From Lachnospiraceae bacterium AM93-12TA (GTDB lineage: Bacteria > Bacillota > Clostridia > Lachnospirales > Lachnospiraceae): a stretch of DNA of 5,444 nucleotides. A program made the translations under genes and the position numbers. Below, one piece after another: positions 1 through 5,394 of the stretch. Numbering within the stretch: the first letter of the stretch is position 1; each line of letters begins with the position of its first letter. The stretch lies in assembly GCA_027698105.1 (NCBI GenBank), contig JAQERH010000067.1, positions 1-5,444 on the forward strand. The letters run 5' to 3'. The notes under the pieces are model-generated. The model searched no databases. It was not told the origin of the DNA and saw only the letters and a program-made list of their open reading frames with translations.

Positions 1-50
1 ATTTTCATAACGTTTTGTGCCTGAGCGAAGCGAAAGGAATGGATATAAAA

Positions 51-800
51 ATGGAATATGTCATGAAACTTCATAAGGTCGGTGCTTCCTATGGGGCAGA
101 AAAGGTTCTTTCTGATATATCCATGGATATTCCTGCCCATCGGATTACAGCTATAATCGGTCCGTCCGGATGCGGAAAGAGTACGTTGCTGCGGTGTATG
201 AATGGCATGCTTTCCGAGGATCCTGGGACATCGACAGAAGGAGAAATTTTTCTGGGCAGTCAGAACATTAAAACTATGAAAACAGATATACTGCGCAGAA
301 AAGTAGGACTTGTATTTCAGACCCCGTCTCCGTTCCCATTTTCCATCTATAAAAATATGATTTATGGTCCCAAATATTATGGGATCAGAGATAAAACTGT
401 GCTGAAAGCTATTGCAGAAGAAAAACTCAGAATGGCAGGACTTTTTGATGAAGTAAAGGATGTTATGGGAAAGAGCGCTTTACATCTGTCTGGCGGACAG
501 CAGCAGAGGCTGTGTATTGCCAGGGCGCTGTCTGTAGAGCCGGAAGTGCTCCTCCTTGATGAACCATGTTCTGCACTGGACGTAAAAGCGTCGGCTGTGA
601 TCGAAGAAACATTGATGCGGCTGAAAGAGAAATACACAGTCATTATTGTAACCCATAACATCGCCCAGGCCAGGAGAATCTCGGATTATGCAGCCTTTCT
701 CTTTGGAGGGAAGCTGGTAGAGATGCGTCCTTCCGAAGAGCTTTTCACATGTCCTGAAAAAGAAGAGACAAGAGAATTCCTGGAAGGGATTTATGGATAA
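51..800 (+). CDS. PstB-like ABC transporter ATP-binding protein (phosphate or related oxyanion import)
   Basis: Cytoplasmic ATPase that would power a membrane permease importing phosphate or a similar oxyanion. Counting from the ATG at 51 (249 aa, close to the usual PstB length), it has Walker A GPSGCGKS at 37-44, a Q-loop in FQTPSPFPFSIYKN near 89-102, signature LSGGQQQRLCIAR at 146-158, Walker B VLLLDEP at 166-172, D-loop SALD and the switch His in THN at 202. The FPFSIY segment, the QQQRLCIARAL run and the SDYAAF tail are typical of PstB rather than other ABC ATPases. The D-loop region reads DEPCSALD, where PstB usually has DEPTSALD. The start is uncertain: AAAGGA at 33-38 best serves ATG 51, though 12 bases away; ATG 63 is possible, ATG 39 touches the ribosome site, and TTG 15 has none. 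The permease and binding protein presumably lie upstream, outside the window. The general class is secure; phosphate as substrate is inference. Confidence 0.9.
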   Translation: MEYVMKLHKVGASYGAEKVLSDISMDIPAHRITAIIGPSGCGKSTLLRCMNGMLSEDPGTSTEGEIFLGSQNIKTMKTDILRRKVGLVFQTPSPFPFSIYKNMIYGPKYYGIRDKTVLKAIAEEKLRMAGLFDEVKDVMGKSALHLSGGQQQRLCIARALSVEPEVLLLDEPCSALDVKASAVIEETLMRLKEKYTVIIVTHNIAQARRISDYAAFLFGGKLVEMRPSEELFTCPEKEETREFLEGIYG

Positions 801-809
801 AGGAGCAGA

Positions 810-1280
810 ATGATGATACGAATTGAGATACCAGGATGGGAATCACTTGATATCTGTCATATTGTGATGGATTATAATGGAACTGCCGCTGTGGACGGAG
901 TATTTCTGGCAGAGGCAAAGGAAAGGATTCTGAAATTAAAAGAGATGGCGCAGCTGTATATCCTGACAGCAGATACTTATGGTACGGTGAAGGAGCAGTG
1001 CCGCGGTTTGGGAATAGAGGTTATGACGTTTCCGCGGGAAGGAGCGGCCGAGTGCAAGGAAGAAATTGTAAAAGGTCTTTCAGGCGGCGTAGTCTGCCTT
1101 GGAAACGGGCTGAATGATATCCAGATGTTTGATGCGGCAGATCTGTCCATTGCAGTATTAGAAAAAGAGGGACTCTGCGGCAGGCTTTTAAACCATGCGG
1201 ATGTGCTTGTGCCTTCGTTTACAGCCGGGTTGGATCTGCTGCTAAAACCCAACAGGCTGAGGGCAACATTGAGAACGTAA
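810..1280 (+). CDS. Small soluble HAD-superfamily (P-type ATPase-like) phosphatase
   Basis: A 156-residue HAD-fold protein with no membrane segments, resembling the 'soluble P-type ATPase' group (COG4087) from memory of the family. Visible motifs in order are DYNGT at 21-25 (Asp21 nucleophile), Thr53 in LTADT (motif II), a Lys at 83 or 88 (motif III), and GNGLNDIQMFDAAD at 98-111 with Asn102/Asp103 binding magnesium (motif IV). There is no room for a large cap domain, so this is a minimal catalytic core. The residue two after the nucleophile, normally an Asp acting as acid/base in HAD phosphatases, is Asn23. AGGAG at 801-805 lies 4 bases from ATG 810 and 7 from an adjacent in-frame ATG at 813, so either may start it. 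It begins 9 bases after the PstB-like gene and is certainly co-transcribed, pointing to a role tied to phosphate or oxyanion handling. Its substrate is unknown. Confidence 0.85.
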   Translation: MMIRIEIPGWESLDICHIVMDYNGTAAVDGVFLAEAKERILKLKEMAQLYILTADTYGTVKEQCRGLGIEVMTFPREGAAECKEEIVKGLSGGVVCLGNGLNDIQMFDAADLSIAVLEKEGLCGRLLNHADVLVPSFTAGLDLLLKPNRLRATLRT

Positions 1281-1300
1281 CTAGAATAGCGTAAAAGTAT

Positions 1301-1348
1301 AAAAGAAGTCTATGACAGTGGCCAGACTGCTGCCATAGGCTTCTTTTT
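1301..1348 (+). terminator. Intrinsic terminator after the PstB-like/HAD operon
   Basis: Bases 1301-1318 pair with 1330-1347. AAAAGAAG pairs with CTTCTTTT, then come one T-G wobble, CTATG with CATAG, one A-C mismatch, and CAG with CTG, around an 11-base loop. The 3' arm runs straight into five Ts (1344-1348). It lies 20 bases after the HAD stop codon and ends the first transcription unit. Confidence 0.87.
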
Positions 1349-1381
1349 GCTGTGAACCAGTGTTGAACAATAGAAAAACAG

Positions 1382-1398
1382 TATAGAATATTTCTATA
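1382..1398. repeat. Perfect 7-bp inverted repeat with TATAAT box
   Basis: TATAGAA (1382-1388) and TTCTATA (1392-1398) form a perfect inverted repeat around TAT. The right arm overlaps a consensus TATAAT at 1395-1400, but no good -35 box lies 16-18 bases upstream. It may be a protein-binding site or chance in AT-rich DNA. Its centre (1390) is about 25 bases from the next palindrome. Confidence 0.4.
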
Positions 1399-1406
1399 AT
1401 ACTATG

Positions 1407-1448
1407 TATTTTATTGTAAATAACGATTATACATTTTATTGAAAATGT
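1407..1448. promoter_or_regulatory. Two tandem palindromic elements, candidate operator
   Basis: The 14-base element at 1408-1421 recurs at 1433-1446 with one mismatch (ATTTTATTGTAAAT against ATTTTATTGAAAAT), exactly 25 bases apart. Each copy is itself palindromic: TATTT(1407-1411)/AAATA(1418-1422), and a perfect ACATTTT(1431-1437)/AAAATGT(1442-1448) around ATTG. The second copy fills the spacer of the predicted promoter and the first lies just upstream of its -35. This is a common position for repressor or activator sites. No regulator gene is present to match, so the role is inferred from position and symmetry only. Confidence 0.5.
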
Positions 1449-1456
1449 GCTATAAA
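1428..1456 (+). promoter_or_regulatory. Candidate extended -10 sigma-A promoter for the DUF169/transporter operon
   Basis: The -35 TATACA (1428-1433, 4 of 6 consensus bases) is separated by 17 bases from the -10 TATAAA (1451-1456, 5 of 6). A TGC immediately before the -10 makes it an extended -10 promoter. Transcription would begin near 1463, giving a leader of about 40 bases before the GTG start at 1504. It lies downstream of a terminator and upstream of the first gene of the operon, as expected. Confidence 0.6.
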
Positions 1457-1489
1457 ATAGAAGGTTTATTATGGCATTTTTCAGAATAA

Positions 1490-1498
1490 AAGGAGGTG
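1490..1498 (+). promoter_or_regulatory. Strong ribosome binding site that fixes the DUF169 start
   Basis: AAGGAGGTG is a near-perfect anti-16S match. Its GGAGG core (1492-1496) is 7 bases before the GTG at 1504. It therefore selects GTG 1504 over the in-frame ATG at 1471, which has no such site and lies very close to the predicted transcription start. Confidence 0.85.
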
Positions 1499-1503
1499 CA
1501 GAA

Positions 1504-2286
1504 GTGGATATTGCAAAAAAAGAAGCGCTTGCAAAGCTGGAGACAAGCGAGATCTTAACCAGAAAATCAGTGGGGATCAAATTCTTATTTACAAAAGAAG
1601 AATATGAGGCTTGCCCAGTAGAAGAAGCCAGGGCCAAGATGGCATATTGCGTGATGGTAAAGACAGCCAGCTTAGGAGTATGTATGAAAACAGATATTGC
1701 AAAGTGTATCTGTGGAGGCGGAACGCGCGCCGTAGGGCTGGAGGAGCCTTCAGAGCGTTATTTTACCGGATGCGAGGCTTATTCCTTTGGTTTGTACCGG
1801 GATTTAGCAGTTGCCAAGCAGGAGGTAAACAGTTTAACTTTCTGTAAGCATCATACGCACGGGCTTTTGATACAGCCGCTGGAAGCTTATGAGGATTATG
1901 ATCCAGACGTGGTGATTCTGTTTTCTAATTCTTTTGGAACCATGCGTTTAATTCAGGGATATACATACCATTATGGGCCGCAGCCTAATTTTAAAATGAC
2001 AGGAAATCAGGCTCTGTGTTCCGAATGTACGGCATATCCGTATGAAACCAATTCCATGAATATTTCTATGTTCTGTTCCGGAACACGCTATCTGGCCGGC
2101 TGGAGTGACACGGAGATTGGTATTGGAATGCCATACGGAATTTTTAAGGGAGTCTGCGATGGACTTTATCTCAGCGCTAACGGTGTTGAGAAGGATTCCA
2201 GAAAGGCTGTGCTTCGCGAAAATTTGAAAAAAGCAGGTCTGGAGGATCCGGGACTGGAAGATGGAAAGGCTTATTATATGGCCTAA
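1504..2286 (+). CDS. DUF169 (COG2043) family cysteine-rich protein
   Basis: A 260-residue cytoplasmic protein that I recognise as the DUF169 / 'ArCR' family (COG2043, PF02596), which has no established function. There is no signal peptide or membrane segment. It is strikingly cysteine-rich, with 11 Cys (37, 49, 60, 68, 70, 90, 114, 172, 175, 191, 218). These include CIC at 68-70 followed by GGG, CKHHTHG at 114-120 and CSEC at 172-175, which could bind a metal, cluster or thiol-reactive ligand. Glycine-rich IGIGMPYG at 206-212 is probably structural or ligand-binding. Translation most likely starts at GTG 1504 because of the strong ribosome site 7 bases upstream; an ATG at 1471 would add 11 residues. 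It is the first gene of a four-gene unit, 24 bases before a permease gene, so it probably acts on, stores or senses the imported compound. That link is inference from position; family membership is fairly sure. Confidence 0.83.
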   Translation: MDIAKKEALAKLETSEILTRKSVGIKFLFTKEEYEACPVEEARAKMAYCVMVKTASLGVCMKTDIAKCICGGGTRAVGLEEPSERYFTGCEAYSFGLYRDLAVAKQEVNSLTFCKHHTHGLLIQPLEAYEDYDPDVVILFSNSFGTMRLIQGYTYHYGPQPNFKMTGNQALCSECTAYPYETNSMNISMFCSGTRYLAGWSDTEIGIGMPYGIFKGVCDGLYLSANGVEKDSRKAVLRENLKKAGLEDPGLEDGKAYYMA

Positions 2287-2310
2287 AATCAGGGCAGGAG
2301 GAGACGATTT

Positions 2311-3117
2311 ATGAAACAAAAGACAGCATGGTCTGCACTGCTGCTGAGGACTCTTTTAATTCTTTTTGTACTGGTGTTCTGGGAGTGGGGAGTGCAAAGC
2401 GGCCGTCTGCCGTCTTTTTATATCAGCTGCCCATCGGAAATAGCAGGTGATCTGAGAGATTTTATTGTAAGCGGAGAATTATGGAAACATACCTCTGTGA
2501 CGCTTCAGGAAGCTTTTATAGGTCTTTTATATGGAAGTATAGCAGGTATTGGAGCAGGTGTTTTATTTGGCCAATTTCCGTTTTTAGGACAGATTTTTAA
2601 ACCTATTATTACGGCAATTCATGGTATTCCGCAGCTGACACTGGCGCCGGTCTATATCCTCTGGTTTGGTATAGGGATGCAGTCTAAAATCTTTTTAGCT
2701 GGTCTCAGCTCTTTTTTCTGCGTCTTTTTTTCAACTTACGGAGCCATTTTGGATATGGAGCCAAAGCTGATAGAATCGGCCAGTCTTCTGGGAGCTAAAA
2801 AGTCACAGATTTTGTATATGGTGGTGCTTCCCACCTGTACGCCCTGGATTTTATCAGGAATCCGCTCAGGTTTCAGTGCCAGCCTGATTGGAGCTATTGT
2901 AGGCGAGTATATGGGAGCCGGAGCGGGCTTCGGCTGGATGGTTGCCTATGCAACATCCTATTTTAACATGAAGCGTGTGATGTCCTGTATCTTTATTTTG
3001 CTTCTTCTTGGATTGGTTTTGAATTTTGGATTAGATCGAGTGGAAGAAGCTCTTTTGAAATGGAGACCTCAGACGTCCTTAAATATTGGGGAAGAAAAAG
3101 AAAGTAAAAGCAATTAA
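2311..3117 (+). CDS. ABC transporter permease, SsuC/TauC/ThiX type (BPD_transp_1)
   Basis: Inner-membrane permease of 268 residues, normal for the nitrate/sulfonate/taurine class, expected to work as a homodimer. Hydrophobic segments lie near residues 8-27, 66-87, 96-116, 124-146, 179-200 and 224-243, giving about six helices. The cytoplasmic coupling (EAA) loop that docks on the ATPase is at 155-174: ESASLLGAKKSQILYMVVLP, with the conserved Gly161 and the closing LP. The family-typical GEYMGAGAGFGWM follows at 198-210, and the helix-3 region carries HGIPQLTLAPVYILWFGIG at 104-122, also typical. AGGAGG at 2296-2301 is 9 bases from the ATG. The tail is charged (EEKESKSN). The gene sits between the DUF169 gene and the binding protein, with only 31 bases before the latter. 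The substrate cannot be told from the permease; the class is confident. Confidence 0.93.
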   Translation: MKQKTAWSALLLRTLLILFVLVFWEWGVQSGRLPSFYISCPSEIAGDLRDFIVSGELWKHTSVTLQEAFIGLLYGSIAGIGAGVLFGQFPFLGQIFKPIITAIHGIPQLTLAPVYILWFGIGMQSKIFLAGLSSFFCVFFSTYGAILDMEPKLIESASLLGAKKSQILYMVVLPTCTPWILSGIRSGFSASLIGAIVGEYMGAGAGFGWMVAYATSYFNMKRVMSCIFILLLLGLVLNFGLDRVEEALLKWRPQTSLNIGEEKESKSN

Positions 3118-3148
3118 AAAATAAAATGCAGAAAGGAACCAATGACAA

Positions 3149-4237
3149 ATGAGAAAGTGGGTATCTTTTATGTGTGCTGCCAGTATTGCAGCAGCTGCAC
3201 TGATGGGATGTTCCGGAACAAAGACAGAGGGAACAGGGGAGACAAAGGCGCCAGTTGAAAGTGCAGCCCAGACGACAGCGGCTGAGAGCAGCAAAAGCGA
3301 GGAGACAAAAGAGAGCAAGGAGCTGAAGAAGGTTGTAGTTTCGGAGTTCCGCGGAATCTGCTGGGCATCTGCTTATGCGGCAGAGCAGCTGGGATACTTT
3401 GAGGATGAAGGACTGGATGTAGAGTTTATGCTCTATAAAGATGGACCGATTGCATTCCAGGGAATGCATGCAGGAGATTCTGATTTCTGCCTGCTTTCTG
3501 CTGAGCCTGTAATGACTGCTTATGATGAGGGAATGGAATCAAATCTGATTTTAACCAATACAAACCGCCGTACCTATGCGTTCGCAACAGCAGAAGATAT
3601 TAAGACAGTGGCTGATTTGAAAGGAAAGACAATTTTTGCCGGAATGCCTGGTTCCGCTCCATATTCCTTCGTTTTATCCATGCTTAAAAGCGGTGGTCTT
3701 AGCGAAAATGATGTAAATTTCATTAACCTTGATTATGGTTCTGCCATTGTCGCTTTAGGTGAGAAGCAGGTAGACGGAATTTTCTTCGATATTTATAACA
3801 AAGCTGTTTTAGAGGAAACAGTTCCTAACGCCAATATTCTGTTAGACTGCACAGACTCTGAAACTCACGAAAAACTGTATGGTTCCCAGTTCTGCCAGAC
3901 AACCATTGTAACCTGTACAAAAAAATTTGCAGAGGAAAATCCTGAAACAGTGCAGGCGTTTGTAAATGCTTCTTCCAGAGCTTTAAAGTGGATTAATGAG
4001 CATACTTCCAAGGAGCTGGCAGAATTAATTTCCCCTATGTATGACAGTATGACAGTTGATGAGCTGACTGCAAAATTTGAGTGTATTAAGGATTCATTCT
4101 CTGAGACAGGAGAGATTATTCCTGAGGGATATGAGACAATGGAAAAATTCTGTGTAGACCAGGGACTCATTAAAAAGAGTATTCCATATGAAGATATTGT
4201 AGCTTCCAGCTTTATGGATGCAGCAATAGGAAAATAG
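3149..4237 (+). CDS. Lipoprotein substrate-binding protein, NMT1/SsuA-like
   Basis: Extracellular solute-binding lipoprotein of 362 residues that would capture the substrate and deliver it to the neighbouring permease. The N-terminus has MRK, a hydrophobic stretch, and lipobox LMGC with the lipidated Cys at 21. A flexible linker rich in Ser, Thr, Lys and Glu covers about residues 22-59. The NMT1/SsuA-like domain then runs from KKVVVSEFRG (60-69) to the end. Typical family features are ASAYAAEQLGYFEDEGLDVEF (73-93, reporting only the landmark), AGDSDFCLLSAEP at 108-120, and DLKGKTIFAGMPGS at 156-169. The VDGIFFD segment at 208-214 is a typical lobe-2 binding-cleft region. There is no CCCFC motif of yeast-type THI5. 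AAGGA at 3133-3137 is 11 bases from ATG 3149; another ATG at 3142 is in a different frame. Candidate ligands are those of the superfamily (sulfonates, nitrate, pyrimidines, aromatic acids); none can be chosen. Confidence 0.92.
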   Translation: MRKWVSFMCAASIAAAALMGCSGTKTEGTGETKAPVESAAQTTAAESSKSEETKESKELKKVVVSEFRGICWASAYAAEQLGYFEDEGLDVEFMLYKDGPIAFQGMHAGDSDFCLLSAEPVMTAYDEGMESNLILTNTNRRTYAFATAEDIKTVADLKGKTIFAGMPGSAPYSFVLSMLKSGGLSENDVNFINLDYGSAIVALGEKQVDGIFFDIYNKAVLEETVPNANILLDCTDSETHEKLYGSQFCQTTIVTCTKKFAEENPETVQAFVNASSRALKWINEHTSKELAELISPMYDSMTVDELTAKFECIKDSFSETGEIIPEGYETMEKFCVDQGLIKKSIPYEDIVASSFMDAAIGK

Positions 4238-4264
4238 GAGGATGCGTTTACCGCAGGAGGAAAG

Positions 4265-5293
4265 ATGGCTTATATCTCATTTGAGCAGATTGAAAAATAT
4301 TATGGTTCCCAGCATGTGCTGAAAAATCTCAGCCTGTCTGTGGAAAAGGGGGAGTTCGTTACGCTCCTGGGTTCCTCTGGATGCGGAAAAAGCACACTGC
4401 TTCGATGTCTGGCAGGTCTGGAACCGATTTCTTCCGGACGCATTTTGCTGGATGGGGAGGAAATTACGCATACGCCTCCCCGCCAGAGAAATGTTGGAAT
4501 GATTTTTCAGCAGTACAGCCTGTTTCCGACTATGAATGTATATAACAATATTGCATTCGGGCTGAAAATACAGGGGGTATCAAAGGCAGAAGCCAAAGAG
4601 AGGATTACGGATGCGCTGAAGATGGTCGATCTGGCAGGCAGTGAAAAAAAATATCCTTCTCAGCTGTCAGGAGGAGAGCAGCAGCGAGTTGCCCTGTGCC
4701 GCTGCATTGTGACAAAACCTAAGGTTCTATTAATGGACGAGCCGTTTAGTGCCATTGATGCCAAGCTCAGGAAAGCTCTTCAGAAGAGGATTAAGGAAAT
4801 TCACCGGGAGCTGGGAATGACTACTATTTTTGTTACACATGATCAGGATGAGGCCATGTCCATGTCAGATACGATTCATCTGATGAATCAGGGGATTGTG
4901 GAGCAGTCAGCCAGACCGCTGGATCTGTATGCACATCCAAAGACAGCCTTTGCCGCCAGCTTTATGGGAAATTATAATATGGTGACGGCAGCACAGTTTC
5001 AGGATGTAACCGGAGAGCCGTGGAGACAGGATGTGTGTATCCGACCAGAGCTGATTGAAATTTCCGGAGATTCTGAAAAAGGTTTTGAGCAAAGAAAAGG
5101 GGGATATACTCTTTCGGGAACAATAACAGGAAGAATTCCCCAGGGAAATACAGTATTGTATTATGTAAATGTATCGGATCTGCAGTTTAAGGTATCCAGA
5201 TTGTTTAACAGCCCTGTATTTTTTGAAGAAGGACAGGAGGTCAGTCTGTTTATCCCCAGAGATGCGGTACTGCAGTATGAGAAAGAAACATAA
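4265..5293 (+). CDS. ABC transporter ATP-binding protein with C-terminal TOBE-like domain
   Basis: Cytoplasmic ATPase of 342 residues expected to energise the upstream permease. Walker A GSSGCGKS is at 36-43, Q-loop Gln82 in FQQYSLFP, signature LSGGEQQR at 134-141, Walker B VLLMDEP at 154-160, D-loop SAID at 162-165 and switch His192 in THDQDEA. After the nucleotide-binding domain (to about 235), the chain continues for about 100 residues. This part has CIRPELIEI at 258-266 and a beta-rich end (GNTVLYYVNV, SLFIPRDAVL), which fits the TOBE domain of PotA, CysA, UgpC and FbpC. The ATPases normally paired with SsuC-type permeases are about 250 residues and lack it. The helix after the signature reads VALCRCIV where ALARAL is usual, so two Ala are Cys. 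AGGAGG at 4255-4260 is 4 bases from the ATG. Being last in the unit and 27 bases after the binding protein, it completes the importer. ATPase identity is certain; TOBE is likely. Confidence 0.93.
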   Translation: MAYISFEQIEKYYGSQHVLKNLSLSVEKGEFVTLLGSSGCGKSTLLRCLAGLEPISSGRILLDGEEITHTPPRQRNVGMIFQQYSLFPTMNVYNNIAFGLKIQGVSKAEAKERITDALKMVDLAGSEKKYPSQLSGGEQQRVALCRCIVTKPKVLLMDEPFSAIDAKLRKALQKRIKEIHRELGMTTIFVTHDQDEAMSMSDTIHLMNQGIVEQSARPLDLYAHPKTAFAASFMGNYNMVTAAQFQDVTGEPWRQDVCIRPELIEISGDSEKGFEQRKGGYTLSGTITGRIPQGNTVLYYVNVSDLQFKVSRLFNSPVFFEEGQEVSLFIPRDAVLQYEKET

Positions 5294-5323
5294 TTGACGG
5301 CTTGGGAGCCTATGGTAAAACGG

Positions 5324-5394
5324 CAGAGGGATAAAAATGTTTTCCAGTGACTTTAACTGGAACAAGGAAAACATTTTTATCCCTCTGTTTATTA
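5324..5394 (+). terminator. Long perfect hairpin, terminator of the transporter operon
   Basis: Bases 5324-5345 and 5366-5387 are exact reverse complements (22 bp) around a 20-base loop. The base of the stem is GC-rich (CAGAGGG/CCCTCTG) and is followed by TTTATTA (5388-5394). It lies 30 bases after the ATPase stop codon. The T-run is short, perhaps because the following mobile element interrupts it. On the opposite strand the hairpin is followed by CCGTTTTACC, so it may also act on transcripts from the right. An alternative inner hairpin, TTCCAGT (5342-5348) with ACTGGAA (5356-5362), competes for part of the same bases. Confidence 0.87.

Noticed and set aside
1..50. Possible 3' end of an upstream permease gene (a frame reading IFITFCA then TGA at 22-24, or a stop at 8-10).
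   Set aside because: Only a few residues are visible and two frames end here; nothing identifies the gene. An upstream permease is expected from operon logic but cannot be supported from these bases.
15..50. TTG at 15 or ATG at 39 as start of the PstB-like gene.
   Set aside because: TTG 15 has no ribosome site, and ATG 39 directly touches AAAGGA with no spacer. The extra residues do not resemble the PstB N-terminus.
377..661. Reverse-strand open frames inside the PstB-like gene and similar ones inside every other gene (for example 1948-2319, 2993-3469, 4907-5374).
   Set aside because: They lie opposite well-supported genes, have low-complexity Ser/Cys/Phe-rich translations, and no ribosome sites or recognisable motifs.
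1363..1400. TTGAAC (1363-1368) with TATAAT (1395-1400) as the main promoter.
   Set aside because: The spacing is 26 bases, far from 16-18, and no better -35 lies at the right distance from the TATAAT. The extended -10 promoter at 1428-1456 fits better.
1471..1503. ATG at 1471 as start of the DUF169 gene.
   Set aside because: No ribosome site precedes it, and it lies only about 8 bases after the predicted transcription start. The near-perfect site at 1490-1498 points to GTG 1504.
1281..1503. Riboswitch or small RNA in the leader of the DUF169 operon.
   Set aside because: After the terminator the DNA is AT-rich with short palindromes. The predicted leader is only about 40 bases, too short for known riboswitch classes, and there is no second terminator before the start codon.
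3142..3148. ATG at 3142 as start of the binding protein.
   Set aside because: It is in a different frame from the lipoprotein. Only ATG 3149 gives the signal peptide with lipobox LMGC.
5294..5321. TTGACG ... TAAAAC as a promoter facing the intron.
   Set aside because: The -10 is poor, and transcription would run straight into the strong hairpin at 5324-5387.
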